64,000 bases of DNA from RGIG5050 sp045636065 (GTDB lineage: Bacteria > Verrucomicrobiota > Kiritimatiellia > RFP12 > UBA1067). This document shows positions 39,403 to 49,200 of this stretch, piece by piece (within the stretch, counting starts at the first letter, position 1; each line of letters begins with the position of its first letter). Location of the stretch: contig JAZTWW010000046.1 of NCBI GenBank assembly GCA_045636065.1, positions 25,462-89,461 on the forward strand, given 5' to 3'. Under the pieces are notes generated by a model that was not told the DNA's origin, searched no databases, and worked only from the letters and a program-made list of their open reading frames with translations. Position numbers and translations under genes: made by a program.

Positions 39403-40593
39403 CTAGCGCTTGGACTGGACGAACCTGATGAACTCCTCGCTCTCCGCCTCGTTCGCAGTGTGGGCGATGTAGAACTGCTGGCCCATCTGCGGCCACATGA
39501 GCGGAGGGTTCCTGCCGACCATGGCGATCTGCGGACCCCAGCGGTCGAGGATCTCCTCGTTCGAATGGACGTAGGTGTGGATGTCGCGGCGGCCCGCGTA
39601 GACGCACGAGTGGTCCTCGTGCCTGTCGGGAAGGCGCCTGCCGTCGAAAGTCACCATGTCGGCCCAGATCTGGAAGACGTCCGTGGAATGGCCCCAGTTC
39701 ATCATGTCTGGCGTATGGCCGCCCGGCGGACGCATATTCACCTCAAGGCCCACGAAATCGCCTGCCTCGCCGAGCCCGGGCTTGGCGCTTCTCAGGCGGA
39801 AGAACTCGAGATGCACGAAGCGGCTCTTCGCGTTGAACGCCCTCACGCTTGCACGCCCGAGCTTCCTGAGCGAATCGGGCATCGAGGGGGCCGTGTAGTA
39901 TGCGAGATCGAGCTGCTTCGTCACGATCTCAGCGATGGAAGGCGGCCACACCGTCATGTTCTCGAAAAGCGGATGGCAGTGGGAGTCGGTGATGGCGTCG
40001 TACGAGAAGATGTCGCCGTCGATGAACTCCTCGGTGACGTAGTTGGCGCGCGGCTTCGTGGCGTAGAAGTAGTCGAACTGCGCATCGTTCTCGATCTTCC
40101 ATGTACCGAGCGCGCCGACGCCGTTGTCGGGCTTGACTATCACGGGATACCCCACCTCGCGGAGGAAAGCCTTCGTCTCCTCGTAGCCCTCCACCTTCGC
40201 GAGACGCGCCACGGGAACGCCCGCCGCGCGGTAGAAGCGCTTCATCGCGCTCTTGTTCTTGAAGTTGGGCACTTCCGCGAGCTGCACGCCCGTGGTGATG
40301 TTGAAGTCGGTCCTGAGCCTCGCGTCCTGCTCAAGCCAGTATTCGTTGTTCGACTCCACCCAGTCGATCCTGCCGTACTTGAAGGTGAAGAACGCGACTG
40401 CGCGGTAGACCTCGTCGTAGTTCTCGAGGCTCCCGACGCGGTAGTACTCGTTGAGAGCGCCCCTGAGCGGAGTCTCGAGCATGTCGTAAGGCGCATCGCC
40501 TATACCGAAGACATTGGCTCCGTTGCGCCTCAACCTGTCGCAGAACTGCCACTGGACCGCAGGGAAATGCGGTGAAATGAAAACGACGTTCAT
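39403..40593 (-). CDS. ATP-grasp domain protein
   Basis: A 396-residue ATP-grasp enzyme. The N-terminal pre-ATP-grasp domain starts MNVVFISPHFPAVQWQFC; the ATP-binding region holds GYPVIVKPDNGVGALGT and EEFIDGDIFSYDAI; metal-binding residues are in FVGLEVNMRPPGGHTPDM. These enzymes ligate a carboxylate to an amine via acyl phosphate; the substrates are unknown. It sits 12 nt downstream of an esterase gene; esterase plus ATP-grasp pairs recur in bacterial genomes as uncharacterised modules. Confidence 0.8.
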   Translation of the reverse strand: MNVVFISPHFPAVQWQFCDRLRRNGANVFGIGDAPYDMLETPLRGALNEYYRVGSLENYDEVYRAVAFFTFKYGRIDWVESNNEYWLEQDARLRTDFNITTGVQLAEVPNFKNKSAMKRFYRAAGVPVARLAKVEGYEETKAFLREVGYPVIVKPDNGVGALGTWKIENDAQFDYFYATKPRANYVTEEFIDGDIFSYDAITDSHCHPLFENMTVWPPSIAEIVTKQLDLAYYTAPSMPDSLRKLGRASVRAFNAKSRFVHLEFFRLRSAKPGLGEAGDFVGLEVNMRPPGGHTPDMMNWGHSTDVFQIWADMVTFDGRRLPDRHEDHSCVYAGRRDIHTYVHSNEEILDRWGPQIAMVGRNPPLMWPQMGQQFYIAHTANEAESEEFIRFVQSKR

Positions 40594-40605
40594 GCGCGCA
40601 CCTCG

Positions 40606-41352
40606 CTACCTGTCGCCGAGGAGGAACGGAAGGAAGTACCTGTACTGCTTCCGCCACCAGGGCCAATCGTGGTTCACATCGCTCCCCCAGAAGTCGCACC
40701 AGGCCTTGATGCCGGTGGCGGCGAACTCGTCGCGCATTATGCCGAGCGTGCGGATGCCCTCCTCCTCCCATGCACCGGTGCCGGTGCAGAAGATGAGCTT
40801 GCGCTCGTTGTAGAGGCGCACGTACGGATGGTTGGCCGGCATTCCGCCGAGGAAATGGACGGGCGAGTTGAGGTAGAGGGTGTCGTCGAGATACCCGTCC
40901 CAGAAGTTCATCGCATCGTATACGCCGCTGAGGCCAAGGCATCCCTGGAAGAGGTCGGGCCGCCTCAAGGCGAAGATCGCCGAGTGCGTAGCGCCGAGCG
41001 AGCAGCCGGAGACGAAAGGCCTCCAGGCGCTGGCGTTCGTCTGGTGGATGAAGGGAATGATCTCGTCTGTCACGTACTTGACGTAGGCCTCCTGCCTCTG
41101 CGCGCGCGCGGCGGGATCGCCTTTTGCGTTGCTCCAGCTTTCGCTGTCCACGGTGTCGATGGAGAAGAGCTGTATGCGGCCTCCGTTGATGTAGTCCGAA
41201 AGAAGATCGGTTATCCCGAACTCCTCGTACTGGTCGGCCATGCCGTTCTGAGTGGGGATCATGAGTATGGGCGCGCCGCCCTGCCCGTAGACCCTGACGT
41301 TCATATCTTTGCCCAACGCTGGGCTTTTCCATCTTTCCTGGAAACTGTTCAT
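40606..41352 (-). CDS. alpha/beta-hydrolase esterase
   Basis: A 248-residue alpha/beta-hydrolase of the esterase D/PHB depolymerase-like type. The nucleophile elbow is VSGCSLGATHSAIFAL (Ser in G-C-S-L-G); the acid and base probably lie near the C-terminal WGSDVNHDWPWW, which carries the histidine. No signal peptide, so it is likely cytosolic. Its closeness to the ATP-grasp gene suggests a shared substrate, for example a hydrolysed or ligated ester or amide; this is inference. Confidence 0.8.
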   Translation of the reverse strand: MNSFQERWKSPALGKDMNVRVYGQGGAPILMIPTQNGMADQYEEFGITDLLSDYINGGRIQLFSIDTVDSESWSNAKGDPAARAQRQEAYVKYVTDEIIPFIHQTNASAWRPFVSGCSLGATHSAIFALRRPDLFQGCLGLSGVYDAMNFWDGYLDDTLYLNSPVHFLGGMPANHPYVRLYNERKLIFCTGTGAWEEEGIRTLGIMRDEFAATGIKAWCDFWGSDVNHDWPWWRKQYRYFLPFLLGDR

Positions 41353-41400
41353 TCTCTATGACCTCTTTTTCTGGCTATACGCCCTTGAGGGCGCCACCGT

Positions 41401-42177
41401 CTATTTGGCGGCCGGCTTCTTTGAGCCGCCGCCCTTCCTCTTAATCACTTTCCGCTGCTTCCTGAGACGCTTTATGAACGACTCGATCTGCTTGATGCTT
41501 TCCTCGACATCGGAAATCACATCGTCGCGCATAGCCTTGACCTCTTCGGGCGGAGTCTTGGCCTTCTCCGCGGCAAGAAGCTCGTTGAGCTCTTCAAGGG
41601 CCTTCTTCGCGACCTTTATCCTGCCGCCGAGCGCGTCCTTCGGGAGCTGGTCCATCGCGCGGCCGGAATCCTCGAGTATAGCGTCAAGGCGCTTCTGGAG
41701 AGACTCCACCCATTCCTTCATGTAAGGCCCGGCAGAGACTATCGCATCGAGGTGCTTCACGTACGCGGCGGCCCCGCCCTTGCGGTAGCCGGTGCGCGCG
41801 ATCACGGTGCCCGAGCTGTCCATCACGAGGATGGTGGGGAAGCCGTGGATGCCATACCTTTCGCGGAGGGCAGGATTCTGCTCCTTGGCCTTTTCGCTAA
41901 GAATCGAGGTATCCTGCGGCGTATCGATGAAAACGAGCACATACCTGTTTGTGGCGGCATCGAGGAACTCAGCCTTGGAGAAGACCTCCCTGTCGAGGCG
42001 TTTGCACCATCCGCACCAGTCGCTGCCGGAGAAGTCGACCACAAGGGGCTTGCCCTCCTCCTTGGCACGCAGTAGGGCGGCATCCATGTCATCGGTGAAG
42101 CCGGCAGGCGTGGAGGTGGCTCCCTGCGAACAGGCGGCGAAAAGGGCGAAAGCGACTGTTGCGATTTTTCTTTTCAT
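41401..42177 (-). CDS. periplasmic thioredoxin-like protein
   Basis: A 258-residue protein with an N-terminal signal (about 1-20; FAACSQG could be an atypical lipobox). The thioredoxin-fold domain follows, with GKPLVVDFSGSDWCGWCKRL (CxxC) and the cis-proline segment GIHGFPTILVMD. A long helical, Lys-rich C-terminal domain (about 145-258) ends in KKPAAK. It is probably a periplasmic disulfide reductase or isomerase. It overlaps the upstream MMPL gene by 4 nt (ATGA). Confidence 0.82.
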   Translation of the reverse strand: MKRKIATVAFALFAACSQGATSTPAGFTDDMDAALLRAKEEGKPLVVDFSGSDWCGWCKRLDREVFSKAEFLDAATNRYVLVFIDTPQDTSILSEKAKEQNPALRERYGIHGFPTILVMDSSGTVIARTGYRKGGAAAYVKHLDAIVSAGPYMKEWVESLQKRLDAILEDSGRAMDQLPKDALGGRIKVAKKALEELNELLAAEKAKTPPEEVKAMRDDVISDVEESIKQIESFIKRLRKQRKVIKRKGGGSKKPAAK

Positions 42178-44888
42178 GCCAATAGTTTACCACAACTCGC
42201 CGGAAAAGGCAAGAAGAAGCGGTAAAACTGGAACCACTCGCCTGGATGGGATTTCACCTCCTCTTCAAGGAAGGAGACGTACCCCTCAAGGAGCCGAAGT
42301 CGGTCGCCTTCGCGCACGTGCACCTCGTAGCGGTTGAAGCCCGTTCTCAAGCACGTGACGAAAAAGACCGGGGCCTCGAGTACTTTGGCGAAGACGAAAA
42401 CGCCCTTCGGCCAGAGGCAGACCCTTCCGAGAAAACCGGCCTTCAAGGCTGCACGCGGATTGGAGGCGCTGAGCCTATCGCCGGACATGATGACAAGCGC
42501 GCCGTCCGCGATGGCATCCTGCATTTGCGCGGCCGTCTCGACGCCGATATCCTCCACGGCGTGCAGTTCAAGCGAGGAGGGATCGAAGTGCCGCATGAAC
42601 ATCCTAGTGAAAGTCGCATCATGCCCCATCTGCTGGAATGCGTGGACCTTGGGGCTGAATCCGGTCGCCTTCGCAAGGGCCGGCAAGACCTCTATCGTCC
42701 CCAAGTGCGAGCCTATTATGAAAGCGCCCTTCCCGGACCTTAGAAGCGAATCGAACCTCCGCCACGAATCGTCCTCGCGGACTTCCATCTTCGGGAGGGC
42801 GCGCTTGAGCGTGCACGCATCTGTCTTGTCCAGCATCCCCCACGCGAACGAGAGGATGTGCCTATATAGCCGCCACCACGAAGCCTTTACGCCAAGCACC
42901 GCATAGTACTCGCGAAGCGCCCTCCTGGCCGGAGCCGCGAAGGGAAAGATGAACGCCACAACGAAGGCGACAAGGACCTTGCAGGCGCTCTTGCCGAGTA
43001 TCCTGTAGACCCACCACAGTAGTGCTATCCTCAACGTTCCGGCGCTCTGCTCGCTCTGATCGTACCATGCGCCGCCGTCGGTCTTAGCCTTGCGTCCGCC
43101 TCCCAAAGAGAGCGCCATCAAAAGGCTCCACATTAGCCCGATCGCAAGCGTAATGCCCATCGCGCGCGTAACGGCGAAGGACGTCATGGCAAGAAACGCA
43201 AAGGCCGCGATGCTCGTCAAGGCGGAGGCGATCACAGCGCGCCTCGAAGTCCTATCGCCCGTCTCGGCGAATATGGCGTAGTCAAGGCCAAGGCCTGCCA
43301 CGATGAAAAGGCAGACAGTCTCGAAGAAGTTTATGCCCCCGCCCGTAAAGAGGCATATCCAGCCGAGCGAGCCGAGCGTCAGCGCGAGCGAGGCTGCGAC
43401 AGGCGCCGCTATTTTCAAGGCGCGCCTGCGGTAGATCGCAAGAAGGAGCGCCGCAAGCGCCGCGAACGCGGCCCAAAGGAGCCTTGCGGCTTCACGCTGC
43501 GCATCGCGGAACATCGAATCGATCTCGCCTTTCGGGTCGAAGATGCTTTTGTCGCGCCCCTCGACATGGATGCCGGTATCCTCCATCCACCTTACGCCCA
43601 TAGCCTTGGCGAAGGACTCCTTGAGAAACGCATTCCTCCGCTGCGTCTCCCTGGGCGGCATCACGCCGCCGATCTGGGATGCAATCCTCTCGCCTTCGGC
43701 AAGAAGCGCGGAGGGTGTGTACATCGAAGAGGCGTCGCTTTTAAAGTCCGCAAAGGGAAGCCCGGCAAGAGCGGCAAGGGCGGCGATCCAAAGGGCGAAG
43801 CGTGGAAGCCTCGATCTTCCTGGGGTAGAGGGCTGGCGCGAGGGAATCGAGCCCTCGTCACGACGGGAAAGGATAAGTACCGCCGCCATTGCTGCAAGCC
43901 CGGCTATCGACCAGAGCGCCATCTGCCTCAAGGCGACGGCCGATGAAAGGAGAAGCGGCGCAAAGGACACCACCGTTGTCGCGAGGCTTTTAAGGAGCGC
44001 CGAGTTTGCGCGCCTACCCTCCGCGCGCGAATGGTACACGTAGTCGACGCCAAGCCCGGCAAGCGTCGTCCCGAAAAGGAACGTCACTACATGCGGCTTC
44101 GGCCAGGCGAGAAAGACGGCCGCCGCGGCCGCCGCCGCCCCGACACCCATGACGAGAACGAGGGGAAGCGCAAAGCGGAAGTCCCCGAAAAGCCACCATC
44201 CGATGAGAAGCGCCGTCAAAAGGCCGAGGGAGCCTAGGATGTTTATCTCCGGAACGCTCCTTGAGACGGCCGATGCAGAATGGAACGCCGCAGCGCCCGG
44301 ATATATGCCGCTGCCCGGAGGGATGCGCTTAAGATCGGCGGCTGCAGCCTCTATCGAGTCGTACTTCCTTAAAGCTACGGCATACCCCTTTCCGTCCCTT
44401 TCGCATGACGATATCCCGAGAGACCTGTGCCAGAGGCCGCCTCCGCCGATCTGCGACATGGCCCATTCCCCGGCAAAGCCGAAAGGATCTCCCCCTACGG
44501 CGAAGAGAGGGGCCGAAACGGAATATATCCTTGCAAGCGCCTCTTCGTACACGGCCTCGAAATCGCCCTTTTCAAGGAGATCGGCTGTCCTCGCGGCAAG
44601 AAGCCCGGCCGTACGGCCTTCAAGGAGTTTCATGTCCTCAACCGGATTTGCGCTTGCGCTCCCTTCGCATTCCGAGACGAACCTCTCCAGGAGATCCCTC
44701 GCCTCGGCCTCGCTTGCGCCTACCGCCACAAGCCGCCCTTCAAGCGCGGTCGCCGCGGCGATCCCCGCGATGGAGCCGTCAGCCGCATCTATCATTCCGG
44801 CGAGCCCCGTTTCGACCTGAGGCGGCCATCTCACGGCAAGGGCCGCGACGAGAGATGCGATGACTATTGAAGGGACAAGGGCTTTCAT
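42174..44888 (-). CDS. MMPL/RND-type exporter fused to a LpxL-like acyltransferase
   Basis: A 904-residue membrane protein. Residues 1-600 resemble an MMPL-family transporter: an N-terminal helix, a large periplasmic loop, a helix bundle with GLGVDYVYHSRAE (about 278), a second loop and a second bundle with GLGLDYAIF (about 533). Residues about 625-904 resemble a LpxL/HtrB-type lipid acyltransferase, with IIGSHLGTIEVLPAL holding the HX4E catalytic pair (His728) and ALVIMSGDRLSASNPRAA. Separate MMPL exporters and such acyltransferases co-occur in aryl polyene-like lipid clusters; here they are joined. The lipid substrate is unknown and no ketosynthase genes are nearby. Confidence 0.75.
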   Translation of the reverse strand: MKALVPSIVIASLVAALAVRWPPQVETGLAGMIDAADGSIAGIAAATALEGRLVAVGASEAEARDLLERFVSECEGSASANPVEDMKLLEGRTAGLLAARTADLLEKGDFEAVYEEALARIYSVSAPLFAVGGDPFGFAGEWAMSQIGGGGLWHRSLGISSCERDGKGYAVALRKYDSIEAAAADLKRIPPGSGIYPGAAAFHSASAVSRSVPEINILGSLGLLTALLIGWWLFGDFRFALPLVLVMGVGAAAAAAAVFLAWPKPHVVTFLFGTTLAGLGVDYVYHSRAEGRRANSALLKSLATTVVSFAPLLLSSAVALRQMALWSIAGLAAMAAVLILSRRDEGSIPSRQPSTPGRSRLPRFALWIAALAALAGLPFADFKSDASSMYTPSALLAEGERIASQIGGVMPPRETQRRNAFLKESFAKAMGVRWMEDTGIHVEGRDKSIFDPKGEIDSMFRDAQREAARLLWAAFAALAALLLAIYRRRALKIAAPVAASLALTLGSLGWICLFTGGGINFFETVCLFIVAGLGLDYAIFAETGDRTSRRAVIASALTSIAAFAFLAMTSFAVTRAMGITLAIGLMWSLLMALSLGGGRKAKTDGGAWYDQSEQSAGTLRIALLWWVYRILGKSACKVLVAFVVAFIFPFAAPARRALREYYAVLGVKASWWRLYRHILSFAWGMLDKTDACTLKRALPKMEVREDDSWRRFDSLLRSGKGAFIIGSHLGTIEVLPALAKATGFSPKVHAFQQMGHDATFTRMFMRHFDPSSLELHAVEDIGVETAAQMQDAIADGALVIMSGDRLSASNPRAALKAGFLGRVCLWPKGVFVFAKVLEAPVFFVTCLRTGFNRYEVHVREGDRLRLLEGYVSFLEEEVKSHPGEWFQFYRFFLPFPASCGKLLA

Positions 44889-44892
44889 CTCT

Positions 44893-45312
44893 TCACGAGA
44901 ACTCGATTGTCCTTGAATCCTCAGTCGCGCCGTGCGTTATCCTGACGCGCTTCGCGCCGGACGGAATGAGAGAGCCCGCCCGCTCGGGCCATTCTACGAA
45001 CATCACGGCCTTCCTCTGGATGTAGTCCTCCCAGCCTATCTGAAGGACATCGTCCTCGTCGTGGAGGCGGTAGAGATCCATGTGAACGAGCAGGAGCCGA
45101 TCGGTCGGATGCTCCACGACAAGGCAGAACGTTGGGCTCGTCACGGCCCTCTTCGCCCCTAGATGGGCGGCGACACCTTGGGTGAATGTGGTTTTGCCGG
45201 CGCCGAGGTCCCCCTCCAGGAGAACGACATCTCCCGGCACGAGGCTATCGGCGAACTCGCGAGCGAGCGCCCAGGTCCCCTCAACTCCGTCAACCTCGTA
45301 GCGGCCCTTCAT
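44893..45312 (-). CDS. tsaE: tRNA threonylcarbamoyladenosine biosynthesis ATPase TsaE
   Basis: A 139-residue TsaE with the P-loop LLEGDLGAGKTTFTQG, SPTFCLVVEH, and the W-E-D-Y motif in IGWEDYIQRKAVMFVEWPER. It supports the TsaBD complex in t6A formation. Its ATG overlaps the stop of the upstream dehydrogenase gene by 4 nt. Confidence 0.95.
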   Translation of the reverse strand: MKGRYEVDGVEGTWALAREFADSLVPGDVVLLEGDLGAGKTTFTQGVAAHLGAKRAVTSPTFCLVVEHPTDRLLLVHMDLYRLHDEDDVLQIGWEDYIQRKAVMFVEWPERAGSLIPSGAKRVRITHGATEDSRTIEFS

Positions 45313-46250
45313 CCGAAGAAACCCTTCCTTTCAAGCTCCTCCCAGAAGAGCGGAAGATATTCCGGGGCGAATGCGCTAGCGTGCGGCATCCTGTAGAGCC
45401 TTGGGATATCGCCCGCAAGCTCTCCCGTCTCCTTCAACGGCTCGTCCTTGAAAACGTCAAGGTACGCTGCCGCCAGCCGCCCCGACACAAGCGCCTCCTT
45501 GAGGGCCTTTTCGTCGATGCTGTTGCCGCGCCCTACGTTGATGAGAACGGCGGAGGGCTTCAAAAGCGATATGCGCCTTAAGTCCATCAAGTCATCCGTT
45601 CCGGTGTCGCCCGGAAGCGCCATTATGACCCAGTCGGCCTTGGCGAGCGCACCGTCGAGTTCGTCTATATTGGACCTTGAAATCCCCTTCACGTTTACGC
45701 CGAGGGCTTCAAGCCTCCTGGCGCACGCATGCCCGATCCTGCCGTACCCTATTATGACAGCCGAAGTCCCCGCTACGCGGGAGCAGTACCTGCCCATCTC
45801 GATCCTCGGCCAGAGGGATGTGCGCGCGTCAGGCTTCTCCCCGCCGCCGGGCGGAGGGATTCCGCGCTGGTAGTCGTAGGCGTGGTAGAGGCCTCTTGCG
45901 TGGGCGAACATGAACGCAACAACCGTCTCGCCCATAAGCTCGCCGTGGAAGCCGCCGTTCACGCGGATGACCCCTTCAGGCATCTCGGAATCCTTGGGAA
46001 GAAGCTCCCTTCCCGCACCGGGAGTGGCGAGGAACTTCAAGTTGGGTGCAAGCTCGAACCATTCGCGCTCGAAGTTCCAGACTATCGCATGCGTCGCGTA
46101 CGGAAGCGCGTCAAGGAAATCCCTCTCGCAATCGACCGTCTCGAGCGTGTCGCCCTCGCGTATGAAGCGTTCCAGATCCCTCTTCGAACTTTCGTTGAGG
46201 CGGAACGCTTCATACGGCCACGAGAGCCACACAAGATAGCTCGAGCGCAT
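45309..46250 (-). CDS. D-2-hydroxyacid dehydrogenase (NAD-dependent)
   Basis: A 313-residue dehydrogenase. The nucleotide-binding domain has SAVIIGYGRIGHACARRL and the catalytic layout includes LKPSAVLINVGRGNSIDEKA and YLDVFKDEPL, with a terminal MPHASAFAPEYLPLF where the catalytic His sits. The family reduces 2-ketoacids or oxidises D-2-hydroxyacids; the substrate is not clear. It lies 9 nt after the tricorn protease gene. Confidence 0.85.
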   Translation of the reverse strand: MRSSYLVWLSWPYEAFRLNESSKRDLERFIREGDTLETVDCERDFLDALPYATHAIVWNFEREWFELAPNLKFLATPGAGRELLPKDSEMPEGVIRVNGGFHGELMGETVVAFMFAHARGLYHAYDYQRGIPPPGGGEKPDARTSLWPRIEMGRYCSRVAGTSAVIIGYGRIGHACARRLEALGVNVKGISRSNIDELDGALAKADWVIMALPGDTGTDDLMDLRRISLLKPSAVLINVGRGNSIDEKALKEALVSGRLAAAYLDVFKDEPLKETGELAGDIPRLYRMPHASAFAPEYLPLFWEELERKGFFG

Positions 46251-46259
46251 GGCCTTGGA

Positions 46260-49200
46260 TCACTTCATGAGAGCATCGATGGCTGCGTCGAGCTGGACGT
46301 CGCGTCCGGCGACGCGGTCGGCCGGAGTGTCCTCCACGTAGATGTCGGGAACGGCGGGATTGTTCTCCATGTCTATGCCGTCTGTCGTGTAGCAGCCACG
46401 GAACGCATCGCGGAACGTGCCGAGATCGAGAAGAGCCCTGTCGGTCGTTGCGATGACCTCGCCCGCCGTCGGACGCCCTACGAGTATTCCGCGCTTCGTC
46501 GCCTTTATGGCGTGGCTGAAGATCTCGCCGTTGGAGATGGTGCGCTCGTTGCAGAGAACCGCCACCTTGCCGTCGAAGACGGGCTTGCCCCAGTACCCGA
46601 GAAGGTACGCCGCCTCGGTGATGCCGCGTGCGTCGAACGTCGCATGCGTGGGCGTGCAGATGAGGCTAAGGATCCTGTCGGCCGTGAAACCGCCGAGGTT
46701 GTCCCTTACGTCGATGATGAGGCCCTTCTTGCCGAAGCCCTCAACGAAAAGCTCGTCCTGGAACTTGAGGTAGTTCGCCCAGTCCATGCGCGGGATGTGC
46801 AGATAGCCGATGGTGTCGCCGCTGCGCTTGTGGACATGCTTCCTTGCGGCGGCGAGATCGGCTTCGGCCTTCTGCTGGCGGGCGTTCTCCCACGTCTGGA
46901 CATCGACGCTTCCCGTTCTCTTGACGCCATCGAGACCCTTCCACTCGAGATCGAGCGTCCTGTCGGCCTGGCCCCTCAGGACCTTGCCGGGATCGGTCTT
47001 GTCGTTGACGGTTACGCCCTCGATGGAGGTGACGAGATCGCCGGGCTTGAATCCGAGACCGCTCTTGTCGGCGGTGCCGTTCTTAAGCACCTCTACGACG
47101 CGCCATCCGCCCGGCTCAAGCTCGAACCTGAGTCCGAGATGCGCCGTCTGGACGCGCCACTTGTTGAAGCGGCTCTCTTCACGCCATTCCTTGTTGCTGG
47201 CCTCGGAGGGATCGAAGCCGAGGTGGCTCGCGTCGAGCTCGCCGAGCATCCACCTGATGACGCGGGAGTACACGTTCTGGCTTCTCGCGTTGCGGGCGGC
47301 GGGAAGAAGCTTCTCCTTCACGGCCTGCCAGTCGGCGCCGTGGTACTTCGGATCGTAGAACCTGTCCCTTATCCTGGCCCATGCCGTCCTGAAGCCGAGC
47401 TCCTGGTAGTCCTTGATGTCTGTCTCCTGGTAGATCTTGAACTCGAACTTCGTCTCGCCGTGCGCGGGGTGTGCATCAAGGGCCCAGACGACCCTGTCGT
47501 CCCTCTCAAGCCAGCGGGGGTTGCCGCCGATCTTGCCGAAGAGGTTCTTGGGCTTGAGGTCGCCCGGGATGACGATCATGTCGGCCTTGCCGCCGGCGTT
47601 GTACGCGAGCGTCCTCGAATCCCAGCGGAAGAACGGCATCTCGGCCTTGATCTCGACACGCCTCACGCGCTCGTAGAGCCCGTCGAAGACGATCTTGTAG
47701 GGCCCATTGTCCGAAGCCTCCTCCATCGCGCCGTCGTTCTGCGGGGTAGCCGCGTAGTTCTTGACGGTGCGGCGGGCGTTCTCCATCGCAAGGGCGGTGT
47801 CGCGCTTCTCGTCCTCGGGGTCGAGGTAGACGTAGAAGAGGCGCGTTTCGTCGTTCGCGTCGGCGCGCTCGCCGACGAAGGCGATGATGCGCCCGTCGGG
47901 GCTCCACGCGGGCCAGTCGTCGCGCTTGAAGTTGCGTGAGATGTTGTAGGGCTCGTGGCCGTCAGCCTCTGTGGAGATGATCCAGATGTCGAAGTTGCCG
48001 TACTTGTCGCCCTGCGCGGCGGCGACATGCTTGCCGTCGGGGCTCCAGGCGTATGCGCCGCTGCCGCAAGCCTCGGGGCCTTTTACCACGGTGCGCCCTT
48101 CAAGGTCCGCGAACGTGAAGCGGCCAGTATCGTCGGCCCACGCGAGACGGCTTCCGTCCGGGCTTACGCTGAAGCCACTCTTGGGCGAGTCGTCGTACGT
48201 AAGGCGCCTGTGGTAGAACTCCTTGTTCTCCCACCAGGCCTTAGATTCGTCGTCCCTCGAAGCTACGCACACGTCCGTGCCGTCGCCCCTGTCGCTCAGG
48301 TAATAGAGGAGCTTGCCGTCGGGCGTGAACATGCACTCGCGCTCGTGGGTGATAGTATCGCCCTTGACGAGCTGGGGCTTGCGGATCTTGGTCTCCATCA
48401 CCCAGAGATCGCCGCCCGCCGTAAAGGCCGTCTGCATGCCGTTGTCGGTGAAGCACACGTCGCCGTAGACGTCGTTGCACCAGGCCGCATCGTAGAAGCG
48501 CCTCTTCACGTCCGTCTGCGTGCGGTAGCCGTTCTCGGGATGGAGGACAATGCGCCTCGGCTCGGGATTCTCCAAGGTCGGATCGAAGATCCAGAAATCG
48601 AATCCCTGCCTGACGATCATCGCACGCCCGTCGGCGCTGATGGAGTTCTGGAAGACGTGCTCCTCCTTGAACGACGTGACGCGCCTGTCCTTGCCCGTGG
48701 CGATCTCATGGTAGCGGACGTTCCTCAAGGGAAGCTCGCTGTCGCCGCCAAGATAGTAGAAGCCCTTGCCGTCCGGAGCCCAGATCGGGTCGCGGGCGCC
48801 GTAGGGGGACTTGACGAGAAGCGTGAACCTCTTCGAGTCCATGCTGTAGGCCCAGATCTCGCCGGCCTGGCTCGTCGTGGAATGGAGCCTCTTCCTGTAG
48901 GGTAGCTCGCCGCGCCACGTGAAGAGAAGGGTCTTCATGTCGGGCGAGAGGGCGGGATCGTCAGCTTCGGCGTCAAAAGGGATCGTTTCGGGCATCTCGC
49001 CCGTTGCATCGAGCAGGATGATGCGCGAACACCTCAAGGGGCCCGCGTTGTCGCGTGCGGCGACGCACACTATCGTCTTCCCGTCGGAGCTCCACTGACG
49101 CGGAATGGTGGCCTCGGAGTGCGTGGAGACCATCCTGATGTCGCCCGTGTCGCGGTCGAAAACCCAGACGTTGTAGTTGCCGTCGCGCCTGCTGGCGAAG

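Noticed and set aside
45729..47939. 736-codon plus-strand open frame opposite the tricorn protease
   Set aside because: Antisense shadow of a gene with unmistakable S41, PDZ and propeller motifs.
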